A stretch of 64,000 nucleotides of DNA, taken from contig NZ_CP017075.1 in NCBI RefSeq assembly GCF_001742225.1, positions 1,116,001 to 1,180,000 on the forward strand. The letters are read 5' to 3'. The stretch's first letter is position 1. Each line of letters starts with the position of its first letter. The DNA comes from Novosphingobium resinovorum (lineage in GTDB: Bacteria > Pseudomonadota > Alphaproteobacteria > Sphingomonadales > Sphingomonadaceae). The translations under genes were made by a program, and so were the position numbers. The notes beneath the pieces are model-generated. The model was not told where the DNA came from, did not search any database, and was given only the letters and a program-made list of their open reading frames with translations. Positions 48,643 through 56,991 of this stretch are shown here, piece after piece.

Positions 48643-48954
48643 ATGTCCCCCAAAGCCTTCATCGCCCCCGTAGCCATGGCCATGACGCTGGCCGCCTGCG
48701 CCACGCAGACCCCGCCTGAAGCCGCCCCGCCCCCTGCTGCGGAAGTCGAACCGACCTGCGGCGCCGATCAGTTCGCCAGCTATGTCGGCCAGCCCGCCAC
48801 CGATGCCACGATCGCCGCCATCCAGTCGAAGCGCGGCGACAAGCCGATCCGCGTGATCAAACCCGGCATGGCGGTAACGATGGATTACCGCGCCGAACGC
48901 CTCAACGTCGACGTGGACGAGAGCGGCGCGATCAAACGCTTCTACTGTTCCTGA
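48643..48954 (+). CDS. I78-family protease inhibitor lipoprotein
   Basis: 103-aa protein. The signal peptide ends with the lipobox LAAC. The mature part starts with a short Pro/Ala linker and then CGADQFASYVGQPATD, followed by DYRAERLNVDVDESG, the I78 inhibitor pattern with its Cys pair (CG... and FYC). It likely inhibits a serine protease in the periplasm or at the surface. Confidence 0.88.
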   Translation: MSPKAFIAPVAMAMTLAACATQTPPEAAPPPAAEVEPTCGADQFASYVGQPATDATIAAIQSKRGDKPIRVIKPGMAVTMDYRAERLNVDVDESGAIKRFYCS

Positions 48955-48984
48955 TCCCGGCGCAATATTCGGCAAGCCCACCTC

Positions 48985-49017
48985 GGCGACGGCGCGCGAA
49001 ATTGCGCCGCCGTCGCC
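48985..49017. terminator. Hairpin after the I78 inhibitor gene
   Basis: GGCGACGGCG (48985-48994) and CGCCGTCGCC (49008-49017) form a perfect 10-bp stem that can extend by GCGC pairing inside the loop. There is no T run. Position suggests it ends the inhibitor transcript before leuA. Confidence 0.5.
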
Positions 49018-49063
49018 GCATTGCCTCTTTACACGGCGCGCGCGCGTGCCCATAGGCGAGGGC

Positions 49064-49114
49064 ATGACCCTTCTGCTCGGCCTTACCCTGCGACTTATCC
49101 GCCCTTGGGCGTGA
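49064..49114 (+). CDS. leuL: Leucine-rich leader peptide of leuA
   Basis: A 16-codon frame reads MTLLLGLTLRLIRPWA then TGA, with six Leu codons out of 16. GAGGGC lies just before the ATG. It is 89 nt upstream of leuA and its last codons overlap one arm of a hairpin. This is the classical layout of an attenuator in which leucine shortage stalls the ribosome. No gene call of this size would be made by standard tools. Confidence 0.72.
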   Translation: MTLLLGLTLRLIRPWA

Positions 49115-49152
49115 AGTAGTGCGTCGGCCTGCGGCGCGCTCGGCGCTCAAGG
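49103..49152 (+). promoter_or_regulatory. leuA attenuator hairpin
   Basis: CCTTGGGCG (49103-49111), the last codons of the leader, can pair with CGCTCAAGG (49144-49152), with one G-U pair. The intervening GC-rich sequence offers a competing fold. No T run follows, so the switch may act through a weak or Rho-dependent terminator. Confidence 0.5.
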
Positions 49153-49203
49153 GGACCTGAACCGACATTGCCTGCAGACGAATTACCGAGCGAGAATACC
49201 CCC

Positions 49204-50871
49204 ATGACCATGCTGAAAGACCCTTCGGTCAAGTATCGCCCCTTCCCGCAGATCGACCTGCCGAACCGCCAGTGGCCCTCGCAGGTCATCACCAAGGCGC
49301 CCCGCTGGCTCTCCACCGACCTGCGTGACGGCAACCAAGCGCTGATCGACCCGATGGGCGCGGAAAAGAAGAGCCGCTTCTTCGACCTGCTGGTGAAAGT
49401 CGGCCTCAAGGAAATCGAGGTCGGCTTCCCGAGCGCGGGCGCGACCGAGTTCGACTTCATCCGCGGCCTCGTCGATCAGGATCGCATCCCCGAGGACGTG
49501 CTGGTGCAAGTGCTGACCCAGTCTCGCCAGGACCTGATCGAGCGTACGTTCGAGAGCCTGGCTGGCGTGCACGCGGGCATCGTCCACCTCTACAACGCCG
49601 TCTCGCCGCTGTGGCGCAATGTCGTGTTCGGCATGGAACGGCATGAAATCCGCGGCATTGCGGAAACCGGCGCGAAGATCATGCGCGATCAGGCGGCGAA
49701 GTACCCGCAGACCAAGTGGCACTTCGAATACTCACCGGAGACGTTCTCTACCGCCGAACTCGATTTCTCGATCGAGTGCTGCGAGGCGGTGATGGAAATC
49801 CTGCAGCCCACGCCCGAGAACCCCATCATCCTCAACCTGCCCGCGACGGTCGAGGCGGCGACGCCGAACATCTATGCGGATCAGATCGAGTACTTCTGCC
49901 GCAACCTGCCGAACCGCGATGCGGCGGTGATCTCGCTGCACACGCACAACGATCGCGGCACCGGCGTCGCGGCGGCGGAACTGGGCCTGATGGCCGGCGC
50001 CGACCGCGTCGAGGGCTGCCTGTTCGGCAACGGCGAGCGCACCGGCAACTGCTGCCTCGTGACCGTGGCGATGAACATGTACACGCAAGGGGTGAACCCG
50101 GAGCTGGACTTCTCGGACATCGACGACGTCATCCAGACGGTAGAATACTGCAACCAGCTCAAGGTGGCCGAGCGTCATCCCTACGGCGGCGAACTGGTCT
50201 TCACTGCGTTCTCCGGCTCGCACCAGGACGCGATCAAGAAGGGTTTCGCCGCGCAGGAGAAGCGCAACGACCAGATCTGGTCGGTGCCTTATCTCCCGAT
50301 CGACCCCGCCGATCTGGGTCGCAGCTACGAGGCGGTGATCCGCGTCAACTCGCAGTCCGGCAAGGGCGGCTTCGCCTGGGTGATCGAGCAGGACCAGGGC
50401 CTCAAGCTGCCCAAGCGGATGCAGGCGCACTTCTCCAAGCACGTACAAGAGCTGGCTGACGAACTCGGCCGCGAACTGCAGGCGGGCGACATCTGGGACG
50501 TGTTCCAGAAGGCCTACCGCCTGAGCGGCGAGCAGCGCTTCCAGCTGATCGACTGGGATGAGGCCAAGGGGCCGGACAACACCCGCGTCTTCGCGGGCAA
50601 GATCGGCGTCGAGGGCAAGGAGCAGTCGGTGTCCGGCAAGGGCAACGGCCTGATTTCCTCGGTCACGGCGACCATCGCCGAGAGCTTCGGCGTCAGCCTC
50701 GACGTCAAGGACTATGCCGAGCACTCGATGGGCAAGAGCACGGACGCCCGCGCCGCAGCCTACGTCGAATGCGCCCTGCCCGACGGTCGCACCGTATGGG
50801 GCGTGGGCATCGACGAGGACGTCGCCACCGCCAGCGTGCGCGCCGTTCTGAGCGCCGCCAACGCGGCCTGA
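49204..50871 (+). CDS. leuA: 2-isopropylmalate synthase
   Basis: 555-aa enzyme of leucine synthesis that condenses 2-oxoisovalerate and acetyl-CoA. The N-terminal TIM barrel has STDLRDGNQALIDPM and the metal-binding LHTHNDRGTG. The C-terminal LeuA allosteric domain ends the protein, so feedback by leucine is expected. It belongs to the longer leuA type. ATG at 49204 follows GCGAGAATACCCCC. Confidence 0.94.
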   Translation: MTMLKDPSVKYRPFPQIDLPNRQWPSQVITKAPRWLSTDLRDGNQALIDPMGAEKKSRFFDLLVKVGLKEIEVGFPSAGATEFDFIRGLVDQDRIPEDVLVQVLTQSRQDLIERTFESLAGVHAGIVHLYNAVSPLWRNVVFGMERHEIRGIAETGAKIMRDQAAKYPQTKWHFEYSPETFSTAELDFSIECCEAVMEILQPTPENPIILNLPATVEAATPNIYADQIEYFCRNLPNRDAAVISLHTHNDRGTGVAAAELGLMAGADRVEGCLFGNGERTGNCCLVTVAMNMYTQGVNPELDFSDIDDVIQTVEYCNQLKVAERHPYGGELVFTAFSGSHQDAIKKGFAAQEKRNDQIWSVPYLPIDPADLGRSYEAVIRVNSQSGKGGFAWVIEQDQGLKLPKRMQAHFSKHVQELADELGRELQAGDIWDVFQKAYRLSGEQRFQLIDWDEAKGPDNTRVFAGKIGVEGKEQSVSGKGNGLISSVTATIAESFGVSLDVKDYAEHSMGKSTDARAAAYVECALPDGRTVWGVGIDEDVATASVRAVLSAANAA

Positions 50872-50892
50872 TCCCTTTTCGGCATCGCATTC

Positions 50893-50928
50893 GAAAAAGG
50901 CCCGGCCGGCAACGGTCGGGCCTTTTTC
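50893..50928 (+). terminator. Intrinsic terminator of leuA
   Basis: A stem of GAAAAAGGCCCGGCCG (50893-50908) and CGGTCGGGCCTTTTTC (50913-50928) with loop GCAA is followed by T residues within the stem base. It lies 21 nt after the leuA stop. Confidence 0.85.
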
Positions 50929-51243
50929 ATGAATCCGAAAAAAGCATCTCCATCGACCGGGAGGGAAGTTGCAGCCGCTATGGCGACAAACCGCGTTGCC
51001 CCCTTTTGCGTGCCCTGAACGCAGCATTGCGTGTTCGAAAAACCGCAGGAAACCGGTCTTGCGTAAGCATATGCGGTCCGCATCCCGGATTTGCCGAAGC
51101 CGTAGCCCGGATTTCATAACGGGGGGCATCGGGCCGTTTCACAAGCATCGGCACAAACGATCGACACGGCTCCGTCTGTCCGCGGCGTCTGTCCCCAACA
51201 GGCCTAACGCCTTGACTACGGAGTATTTTACGGAGGCAACACC
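50929..51243. other. Intergenic region before the duplicated-domain lipoprotein
   Basis: No reading frame of note is seen here. Just before the next gene, ACGGAGGC supplies a strong ribosome binding site. A TTGACT at 51212 and TATTTT at 51224 are too close together to be a normal promoter pair. Confidence 0.45.
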
Positions 51244-52620
51244 ATGTCGATCAATTCATCGCGATCCTTCCGGCAAACCCTCATGGGCGCGGCGGCGATC
51301 CCCCTTCTGCTGCTGGGCGCCTGTGCCGATGGAAACGGCTTCAATCCCGGCTCGGGTATGACGCCCACACAAAGCCCCACACCTACGCCGGGACCAACGC
51401 CCACACCGAGCCCCACGCCGACGCCGACCCCCACCCCGGCACCAACCCCGACGCCGACCCCCACGACCACCAGCTACACCGGTCCGGCCGTCGGAGTAGG
51501 CATTGGCGGCACTTCGATCCTCGGGCCAAGCGGCTCCGGAACACTGATCGACGTCAACGTGGCGCCGCCCGCCGCAGGACAGTCCTCCAGCGGCCTCGCC
51601 GTGGATGTTCTCAGCGGCGACGGCAAGGCTGTAGCGGTTACGCTGCCCACCACACCGCAGGCGACCCAGGCAGCGCTCGCTCCGGTGGGCGCCATTGCCG
51701 GAGCGCTGCTGGGGCCTCAGGTCGGCTCCACCGTCAACAGCGTCACGGATGGACTTTCGCCGACTGTGGCGGTGGTTACCTCGACGGTCAGCCAGGTGAC
51801 CAATCCATTGCTGGGCACGGTCGATGGAGTGCTGGCGCCGGTATTGGGCCAAGGGGGACTGCTCGCCCCGGTTTCCGGACAGCTTGGCGGTCTGGTAGAT
51901 GGCCTGACCGGCGCGCTGCCAGGTGGCGGCTCCGGCCCGGCGCCGACGTACACCGGGCCGCTCGTCGGTCTGGATCTGGGCAACAATGCCCTGACCGGTC
52001 CGAGCACGAGCGGCACGCTCATCGGTGCTAACGTACTGTCCGAGGATTCCGGGCTCGTCTCCGGAACCCTGCTGACGGCCGATGTGCTGTCGGACGGCAA
52101 GGTTGTCGATGTGACTTTGCCGACCACGGCCGACGGCGTGGCGCAGGGGCTTGCACCGGTGGGCAACCTCGCCGGTGCACTGCTGGGCGAGCAGGTCGGC
52201 AACGGGGTCACGCAACTGACCAACGGACTTTCCCCGATCGTGGCCCCTGTTACAGGCGTGGTGAACTCCGTCGCCTCGCCAGTGCTCGATGCCCTGAACG
52301 GAGCTGTCGGCCCCGTGGTGGGGAGTATCGGGGGCGGCGTCGGCAGCGGCGGCGCAGGTTCAGCCCTCGCGCCAGTCACCGGGCTCGTCAATGGACTGCT
52401 CGGCGGAGTTTCCGGCGGCGCCGGATCGGGCGATGTCCTGGCGCCCGTCACGGGGCTGGTGAACGGTGTCGTCGGCACGCTCAACGTCAGCTTAAGCGGC
52501 ACCCTGACCGGAACCGTCAGCGGAGGATTGCTGGGCGGAACGACAGGTTCGGGTGGCGACGCACTGGCCCCCGTCACCGGACTGCTTGGCGGATTACTGG
52601 GAGGAAGCACCGGCAATTGA
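51244..52620 (+). CDS. Lipoprotein with Pro-Thr stalk and duplicated Gly/Val-rich domain
   Basis: 458-aa protein. Signal peptide ends at the lipobox LLLGAC (Cys27). Residues 40-76 are a Pro-Thr stalk of alternating PT. Two copies of a domain of about 125 residues follow (about 77-200 and 235-358), both with YTGP near the start, SGTLI, LSGDGK or LSDGK, VTLPTT, LAPVG, AGALLG and LSP. The end has three LAPVTGL repeats at about 375, 399 and 441 separated by Gly-rich spacers. It is probably a surface-anchored structural or adhesive protein. No enzyme motif is seen, and no family is recognised with certainty. Confidence 0.72.
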   Translation: MSINSSRSFRQTLMGAAAIPLLLLGACADGNGFNPGSGMTPTQSPTPTPGPTPTPSPTPTPTPTPAPTPTPTPTTTSYTGPAVGVGIGGTSILGPSGSGTLIDVNVAPPAAGQSSSGLAVDVLSGDGKAVAVTLPTTPQATQAALAPVGAIAGALLGPQVGSTVNSVTDGLSPTVAVVTSTVSQVTNPLLGTVDGVLAPVLGQGGLLAPVSGQLGGLVDGLTGALPGGGSGPAPTYTGPLVGLDLGNNALTGPSTSGTLIGANVLSEDSGLVSGTLLTADVLSDGKVVDVTLPTTADGVAQGLAPVGNLAGALLGEQVGNGVTQLTNGLSPIVAPVTGVVNSVASPVLDALNGAVGPVVGSIGGGVGSGGAGSALAPVTGLVNGLLGGVSGGAGSGDVLAPVTGLVNGVVGTLNVSLSGTLTGTVSGGLLGGTTGSGGDALAPVTGLLGGLLGGSTGN

Positions 52621-52741
52621 GATGAAGGTCCGCGTGTCCTTCCGCTCTGTTGCCCTCCCCCAGGGAAGACACGCTGCGACCCTGCTGCGGTGACGCGACG
52701 GGGGGAGGAGGCGGCCCATGCCGGGGCCGCCTCCTTTCGCG

Positions 52742-53914
52742 TCACTTCTTCTTGGGCAGTTCGATCTCGGCCACGCCCATGCACATCTTGACGCCCTTCT
52801 GGTTCTGCATGAGGTGCTTGACCTGAACCAGATGGCGCCCGTCCTCGTCGACCATCTTGTCGACCACTTCGGCGGTCTGAATGGTGACGTCGCCGCTAAG
52901 GGCAGGACCGCGATAATTGGCGGTCGAGTGCACCACCATGCCCCATTCGCCTGCCCAGCCGGCGAGATAGTCGGTCACCCACGCCCCCATCGAGGCGCCG
53001 TAGCCATAGGCGCGTGGCATGCCGATCTTGCGCGCATACCTGGGGAACAGGTGCCCGCGTGACGGGCCGTAGTACGCGCCGTCAGTGAGTTCCGGATTGA
53101 TCCGCTCCATCACCGGATCGTTCTCGTGACCCGCCATTTCCTTGGTGAAGCCAAGAGCCTCCAGGTCGATCGTGCGGCGATCGAGGGTGCCCCATACCGT
53201 GAACAGGTACGAGCGCCATTCCGTCGTGAAGCTGGCGACGGTGTGGGGTCCGAACACGCGCTCGGGAAGCTGGTCGCCGATATTCACGTCATCCCACCAG
53301 CGTTCGCCATGGCCCAGATCGTGCAGCATCCTGATCCAGCCGAACTTGCGCTCCTCGAGCTTCTCGATCTCGGCATCGGTCCATTCCGGCTCCTCGAACT
53401 CGGAGGTATCGACGCGCGCTCCGCCTGCCGCCGCGCGGTAGCGGATGGCGGTCGAACGCTGCTTGGCGATCAGTTCGCCGTGCTGGTTGCGGTAATAGTT
53501 GTCACCGCGCTGGAAGCAGGTCGGTCCGAACCCGGTGTCCTTGACGCTGTAGTCGTAGGGAATGCGCTCGTTGGTGATGGTATCGCCGCCGAACACGCGC
53601 GGGCCGTAGTGCCAGAACTCATCGCCACCGAACAGCAGGTGCGATTCGGCGATGCCGCCCATGCAGGAGGACGACGTGCCGTGGCTGTCGTCCATCACGA
53701 TCGGAAAACTCTGCGGCGCCACCAGCTTGCCCCAGCGGCTCGCGGCCGCGAAGGCCGGGTCGTAATGGGCGAGGTTCGGATAGTGCATGGCCTGCACCCA
53801 GCGCCGGATGTCGTTGTTCCCCAGCGGCTCGCGGATCGGCGAACTGTCGATGACGGTGCCGAGATACTGGTCGATGTCCGAACAATCGAACGTGGCTTCC
53901 CCGATATCCGACAT
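52742..53914 (-). CDS. MaoC/FAS1-like dehydratase-domain protein
   Basis: 390-aa protein of two hotdog-type halves. The N-terminal half has RWVQAMHYPNLAHYDP and the C-terminal half has GYGASMGAWVTDYLAGWAGEWGMV and RGPALSGDV. It resembles N-terminal MaoC-like (FAS1-like) dehydratase proteins found in lipid, steroid or aromatic degradation. The true substrate is unknown. It is divergent from a nitronate monooxygenase-like gene. Confidence 0.78.
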   Translation of the reverse strand: MSDIGEATFDCSDIDQYLGTVIDSSPIREPLGNNDIRRWVQAMHYPNLAHYDPAFAAASRWGKLVAPQSFPIVMDDSHGTSSSCMGGIAESHLLFGGDEFWHYGPRVFGGDTITNERIPYDYSVKDTGFGPTCFQRGDNYYRNQHGELIAKQRSTAIRYRAAAGGARVDTSEFEEPEWTDAEIEKLEERKFGWIRMLHDLGHGERWWDDVNIGDQLPERVFGPHTVASFTTEWRSYLFTVWGTLDRRTIDLEALGFTKEMAGHENDPVMERINPELTDGAYYGPSRGHLFPRYARKIGMPRAYGYGASMGAWVTDYLAGWAGEWGMVVHSTANYRGPALSGDVTIQTAEVVDKMVDEDGRHLVQVKHLMQNQKGVKMCMGVAEIELPKKK

Positions 53915-54061
53915 GGTGTGCTCCTTCTCCGCTTCCGCCTGTTAATCGACAGTGGTGTCTATTTCAGTCGCCGGCGAACGTCACGCCTGCGTCCGCCAGA
54001 AACGCGGGGGCGGTACGGCGGTCTGCACTCGACACCATGGATGGACCGGATTATGCGATGA

Positions 54062-54079
54062 TTTAATCGAACGATTAAA
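54062..54079 (+). promoter_or_regulatory. TetR-like operator palindrome
   Basis: TTTAATCGAACGATTAAA has arms TTTAATCG and CGATTAAA separated by AA. It ends 10 nt before the start of the nitronate monooxygenase-like gene, in its 5' leader. No regulator is encoded beside it in the window. Confidence 0.5.
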
Positions 54080-54089
54080 CGGAGACGAG

Positions 54090-55040
54090 ATGCCCCTTCC
54101 CGCGCTGTCCAAATCTCTGCGCCTGCCCGTGATCGCGGCGCCGATGTTCATCGTCTCCAATCCGGAGCTGGTCATCGCACAAGTGCGGAGCGGGATCGTC
54201 GGCAGCTTTCCAGCGCTCAATGCCCGTCCCGCAAGCCAGCTCGACGAATGGCTCCACCGTATCACCGAGGAAACCCGGGACTGCGCCGCGCCTTTCGCGG
54301 TCAATCTCATCGTCCACCGCACCAACACGCGGCTGGAGGAAGACCTTGCAGTGCTCGAGAAGTGGAAGGTGCCGCTGGTCATCACCTCGCTCGGCGCCAA
54401 CGTGGAAGTCAACGCGGCGGTGCACGGCTGGGGCGGCATGGTCCTGCACGACGTGATCGACGACATGTTCGCCCGCAAGGCCGTGGAAAAGGGCGCGGAC
54501 GGCCTGATCGCGGTCGCGGCCGGAGCGGGCGGCCATGCCGGGCCGCAGTCCCCCTTCGCGCTGATGCAGGAGATACGCAGCTGGTTCGAGGGTCCGGTGG
54601 CGCTTTCTGGGGCGATCGCGAACGGACGCTCGATCCTTGCCGCGCAGGCTATGGGCGCGGACTTCGCCTATATCGGCACACCGTGGATCGCCACGACCGA
54701 AGCCAATGCGGATCAGGCCTACAAGCAGGCGATCGTCGATGGCCACGCCTCCCATATCGTGAATTCCAGCCTGTTCACCGGCGTTCATGGGAACTACCTG
54801 CGCCCGTCCATCGTCGCGGCCGGCATGGACCCCGACAATCTTCCGGAAGGGAGCAAGGACCAGATGGATTTCGGCTCGGGCGGCAATACCGCTGCGAAGG
54901 CCTGGAAGGACATCTGGGGCGCCGGACAGGGGATCGGAGCCATCCGCTCGATCGAGACCGTCGCGGATCGCGTGGAGGTGCTTACCGCACAGTATCAGTC
55001 GGCGAAGGACGAACTGCGCACCCGCACCGGCATGGACTGA
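54090..55040 (+). CDS. Nitronate monooxygenase-like flavoprotein
   Basis: 316-aa TIM-barrel flavoenzyme of the NMO/2-nitropropane dioxygenase family. LPVIAAPMFIVSNPELV near the start and GAGGHAGPQSPFALM with the FMN-phosphate region are typical. It oxidises nitronates or related substrates; the true one is unknown. ATG at 54090 follows GGAGACGAG; the frame opens earlier without support. It is divergent from the dehydratase-like gene. Confidence 0.83.
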   Translation: MPLPALSKSLRLPVIAAPMFIVSNPELVIAQVRSGIVGSFPALNARPASQLDEWLHRITEETRDCAAPFAVNLIVHRTNTRLEEDLAVLEKWKVPLVITSLGANVEVNAAVHGWGGMVLHDVIDDMFARKAVEKGADGLIAVAAGAGGHAGPQSPFALMQEIRSWFEGPVALSGAIANGRSILAAQAMGADFAYIGTPWIATTEANADQAYKQAIVDGHASHIVNSSLFTGVHGNYLRPSIVAAGMDPDNLPEGSKDQMDFGSGGNTAAKAWKDIWGAGQGIGAIRSIETVADRVEVLTAQYQSAKDELRTRTGMD

Positions 55041-55567
55041 GCGAGCGGCGCCACGGCGGCACGCGTGGAACCCCATAGCGCGTCAACCATCGCGTCCAGC
55101 TCGGTGAAGTCCACGCCCGCGCCCGACGGATCGCGGCGGTTCAGTTTCAACCGCCGCCGCTGCCCGTCCAGAAGGTAGCGCCGCAACGCCCGCTGCAGCA
55201 GATCCAGCCGCATATGGGCCTGCACTGCCGCTCCTTGTGGATCCTTGTCGCGCATTGTCGCCCAGCTGCTCTCGATCTGCCCCACCCGCTCGACCACCAG
55301 CGCGCTGTAGAGCCGGTGCGGCCCGCGATGCAGCGGCAGGCCCATGCGTAGCGCGGCGGGCTCGTCACAAGGCAGCAGCAACCCGTTCTCGCGAAAGTCC
55401 TCGAACCGATGGCGGTGCCCGCCGATGCTCTCCAGCATCCGCGCGAACGCCGCCTGCCCAAGCAGTTGCCGCGGCAGCAGGTGGTGACGCTGCAGGCCGG
55501 AATCGTAGCCAGGTGCGTCGCTTCGATTGACGGCGCGGAAGGAGAGGTATCGCCTGAGTGCGCTCAG
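54995..55567 (-). CDS. AHH-like (HNH/ENDO VII) nuclease with non-canonical start
   Basis: The reading frame encodes GLQRHHLLPRQLLGQAAF upstream of the first ATG (55438), which contains the conserved HH motif and Pro of AHH nucleases. There is no ATG, GTG or TTG before it in frame; a stop lies just upstream of 55567. The best start is CTG at 55567, overlapping the stop of the upstream gene and preceded by GAGGACGAGGG. That gives 190 aa. Such nucleases are often toxin domains. The substitute is a frame starting at 55438 that loses the active site. Confidence 0.6.
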   Translation of the reverse strand: MSALRRYLSFRAVNRSDAPGYDSGLQRHHLLPRQLLGQAAFARMLESIGGHRHRFEDFRENGLLLPCDEPAALRMGLPLHRGPHRLYSALVVERVGQIESSWATMRDKDPQGAAVQAHMRLDLLQRALRRYLLDGQRRRLKLNRRDPSGAGVDFTELDAMVDALWGSTRAAVAPLAQSMPVRVRSSSFAD

Positions 55568-56367
55568 CCCTCGTCCTCACGCCATACCAGCACGAGTTTG
55601 CCCACCTGCGACGGCTCGACGAGTAGCGCCTGCCCGCCGGCATCGATCCGCATAGGCTCGGCAATGCAGCCCCGGCGGACAAGTTGGTCGATCACCCGGA
55701 CCGCAAGTTTTCCGGTATCGGCCGCCGTTTCGTCAGGACGTCCTTCAAGCTGCATTTCCTGCCCGGTGAAATGTGCAAGCCCCCGGCTTACGAGGCTGCC
55801 GTCCTCGGCGGTAAGCAGCGCCGTCAGACCAAGCGCCGGGAAAGCCCCGCCGCCAAGCCAGTTGAGCACCGTGCGGCAGAAATAGCGGGGCTCCATCCAT
55901 GTCTGCGCAGGCCCCCAGCCGACCGCGCGGACCGGAAGATCGAGCACGAGGTTCGCCGCCAGTCCCATCATCGTGCGCAGAACGGGCTGCAGACCTGCAC
56001 CAGAGATGATGTGCCCCGATGGAACCAGTTCGATGCACTCGCCCCTGCTCGGCACGGCATCGTCAGCGAACCCGAACCGCTGCTGCGCCTCGATCATCCG
56101 CCCCGGAGCCCCCGGATCGAGCCCGACGAGGTCGAAAGTCAGGCCGCTGGCCAACAGTTCCAGCCATCCCGCCTCCGGCGCTGGACGATGGCTGATGCTG
56201 GCAGGCAAGCCGGAAGCGGCCGATGCCTCCATAAGCCGCGCCACGGCATCCGCATCGGGCCGCGCGCCGGGATCGAAGAGCAGGCACAGCCCTGCGGTGC
56301 TGTCTGCTCGCTGCGGCATCGGGCGAATAGGCATCATTTCCAGCGTAGCGTCGAGTCCATTCGGCAC
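55564..56367 (-). CDS. Hypothetical protein (DUF4261-like pattern)
   Basis: 267-aa protein of unknown function. The C-terminal half has VGWGPAQTWMEPRYFCRTVLNW, GAFPALGLTALLTAEDGSLVSRGL and FTGQEMQLEG, a pattern like that of DUF4261 proteins. No signal peptide or membrane segment is clear. Its stop overlaps the CTG start of the nuclease gene, so the two are translationally coupled. The start could be at an internal Met near residue 11. Confidence 0.62.
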   Translation of the reverse strand: MPNGLDATLEMMPIRPMPQRADSTAGLCLLFDPGARPDADAVARLMEASAASGLPASISHRPAPEAGWLELLASGLTFDLVGLDPGAPGRMIEAQQRFGFADDAVPSRGECIELVPSGHIISGAGLQPVLRTMMGLAANLVLDLPVRAVGWGPAQTWMEPRYFCRTVLNWLGGGAFPALGLTALLTAEDGSLVSRGLAHFTGQEMQLEGRPDETAADTGKLAVRVIDQLVRRGCIAEPMRIDAGGQALLVEPSQVGKLVLVWREDEG

Positions 56368-56381
56368 TGTGCAGCCCTTCC

Positions 56382-56855
56382 TCAGAAAATCCCCAGTTGC
56401 AGCCCTTCAGCCATCGCAGCGCCGAGATCGCGACAAGCATCCAGTTGCGCCTGCGGCACATGTTTTTCGGCCAGTATCGCCTCGGGCGTCTGCGCATCGA
56501 GGTTGACGATGAGCGGCTCCGCGACCCGCCGCAGACGCCAGCCGGTGACGATACGATCGATCTGTGCCTGCGCTCCGCGGCCGTCAGACCCGGCCGCGAT
56601 CGCCGTGGCATAAGGCCTGCCCTCGACCCGGCCCAGCAGCGGATAATAGCAGCGGTCGAACATCTCCTTCATCAAGCCCGTCATCGAACCCAGGTTCTCC
56701 GGACAGACGAAGACATAGCCGGAAGCCGCAAGCAAGTCCTCGGCAGATACATCAGAAACGGTGATCAGGCGCGCATCGTCGCCCGCGCCAAGATGCAGCG
56801 CCTCGGCCATGGCGCGCGCTGCGCCGGTACGACTGTGCCAGAGTATAGCGAGCAG
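56382..56855 (-). CDS. Flavodoxin-family protein with CTG start
   Basis: Small FMN-binding protein of 157 aa if started at the CTG at 56855. The first residues LLAILWHSRTGAARAMAEAL form the P-loop that binds FMN phosphate, so a start at the first ATG (56810) would lose it. No ATG, GTG or TTG is available in frame before; AAGGGC lies 11 nt before the CTG. It is 4 nt after the stop of the preceding small gene. It is probably a NADPH-dependent FMN reductase or flavodoxin-like partner. Confidence 0.68.
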   Translation of the reverse strand: MLAILWHSRTGAARAMAEALHLGAGDDARLITVSDVSAEDLLAASGYVFVCPENLGSMTGLMKEMFDRCYYPLLGRVEGRPYATAIAAGSDGRGAQAQIDRIVTGWRLRRVAEPLIVNLDAQTPEAILAEKHVPQAQLDACRDLGAAMAEGLQLGIF

Positions 56856-56859
56856 AGAA

Positions 56860-56991
56860 TCAACAGCCCTTGTTTCCTTTCCTCATCATAGCCCGAAGCC
56901 CGCCTTGCATGCCACCCAGGCCCGAAATGCGGGGATCGACATAGGCCCGCCACTTCCCGTCGAACGACGCCTGCGGTAACGCGGACCTCAT
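56860..56991 (-). CDS. Small hypothetical protein
   Basis: 43-aa basic protein: WRAYVDPRISGLGGMQGG is its core and it ends MRKGNKGC. It is upstream of the flavodoxin gene on the same strand. Its ATG shares the sequence CATG with the recJ start on the other strand. The frame is open far upstream but the ATG at 56991 gives a compact product. Function unknown. Confidence 0.45.
   Translation of the reverse strand: MRSALPQASFDGKWRAYVDPRISGLGGMQGGLRAMMRKGNKGC

Noticed and set aside
51212..51229. TTGACT and TATTTT as promoter
   Set aside because: Only 6 nt apart, too close for a sigma-70 promoter.
51364..51474. Repeated short DNA units, considered as CRISPR or satellite
   Set aside because: They encode the Pro-Thr stalk in frame and have no spacers.
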